This document shows, piece after piece, positions 63,812 through 64,000 of a stretch of 64,000 nucleotides of DNA. Source of the stretch: an uncultured Clostridium sp. GTDB lineage: Bacteria; Bacillota; Clostridia; Lachnospirales; Lachnospiraceae. Within the stretch, counting starts at the first letter, position 1, and each line of letters begins with the position of its first letter. The notes beneath the pieces are model-generated. The model ran no database searches. It saw only the letters and a list, made by a program, of their open reading frames with translations, and was not told the origin of the DNA. Position numbers and translations under genes: made by a program. Where the stretch lies: assembly GCA_902496665.1 (NCBI GenBank), contig CABVBU010000008.1, positions 1 through 64,000 on the forward strand, written 5' to 3'.

Positions 63812-64000
63812 TTGTGCAGTTCTCCTTTAAGCAGCGTCAGAATATACCCGCGGATTCCGTGGGGATTCTGGATCTCGACGGCGGCGTAGAGCATACTTGG
63901 CGTTGGATGTTTCGGCAGGTATGCGTAATAGGACGGAACCCATTCTGTCGGGCTGTATTTCTCCTTTGCGCGGAACAGGTCGCGGAATCCGTAGCAGGCG
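63799..64000 (-). CDS. Unknown protein, C-terminal part only
   Basis: An open frame of 67 codons running off the right edge, ending in TGA at 63799-63801. The visible end reads FRAKEKYSPTEWVPSYYAYL and finishes LKGELHKWKK. It overlaps the hydrolase start by 13 bases and contains that gene's ribosome binding site, which supports it being real. I do not recognise the family. Confidence 0.65.
   Translation of the reverse strand, partial: ACYGFRDLFRAKEKYSPTEWVPSYYAYLPKHPTPSMLYAAVEIQNPHGIRGYILTLLKGELHKWKK

Noticed and set aside
1..64000. CRISPR array, intact insertion sequence, prophage or toxin-antitoxin pair
   Set aside because: No regularly spaced repeats, transposase, integrase, phage structural gene or recognisable toxin-antitoxin pair was found anywhere in the window.

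Overview
The window looks like chromosomal DNA of a spore-forming, Gram-positive gut clostridium, most likely Lachnospiraceae. Reasons: SpmA and SpmB are encoded; lipoproteins and type IV pseudopilins occur without a secretin; fatty acid synthesis uses FabK with a fused AccD-AccA; SpaA/Cna-B surface proteins and cell-wall-binding repeats are present; ribosome binding sites are strong AGGAGG types. The family assignment is inference; no marker gene was compared.

Layout. 1-203: end of a tRNA-Phe gene and a tRNA-Lys gene whose acceptor arms do not pair, then a terminator. 353-2673: an AIM24-family protein and a lipoprotein of unknown role. 2678-9090: a housekeeping cluster in the order of the Bacillus yaaO-tmk-holB-yaaT-yabB-rsmI region, with a guanylate-kinase-like protein in the tmk position. 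9248-12377: a small membrane protein, an AEC-family carrier, an ECF S component and an amidohydrolase. 12697-23952: a nearly complete type II fatty acid synthesis operon (fabH-acpP-fabK-fabD-fabG-fabF-accB-fabZ-accC-accDA plus a nitronate monooxygenase-like gene), with a FabT-like operator at the fabH promoter. The probable regulator, a FabT-type MarR protein, lies far away at 51557-52018.

24149-51338: spmA and spmB, normally adjacent, are separated by about 26 kb of accessory genes. These are a five-gene nickel/peptide-type ABC transporter behind a structured leader with its own terminator, a compact pseudopilus/ComG-like locus (GspF, three prepilins, GspE), and four consecutive surface-protein genes including a 3,390-residue SpaA/Cna-B protein.

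52397-60191: an oligopeptide-type ABC operon with a promoter, a leader terminator, two permeases, two ATPases and two tandem paralogous binding proteins separated by a compact structured DNA element. 60424-64000: minus-strand genes for a nitroreductase, a DUF885 lipoprotein and an alpha/beta hydrolase coupled to a gene cut by the window edge.

The points most worth following up are the leader before the ABC operon at 25057, the spmA/spmB split with its pseudopilus and surface-protein cargo, the FabT operator and regulator acting at a distance, the tRNA-Lys with an unpaired acceptor stem, and the structured element at 58375-58464.
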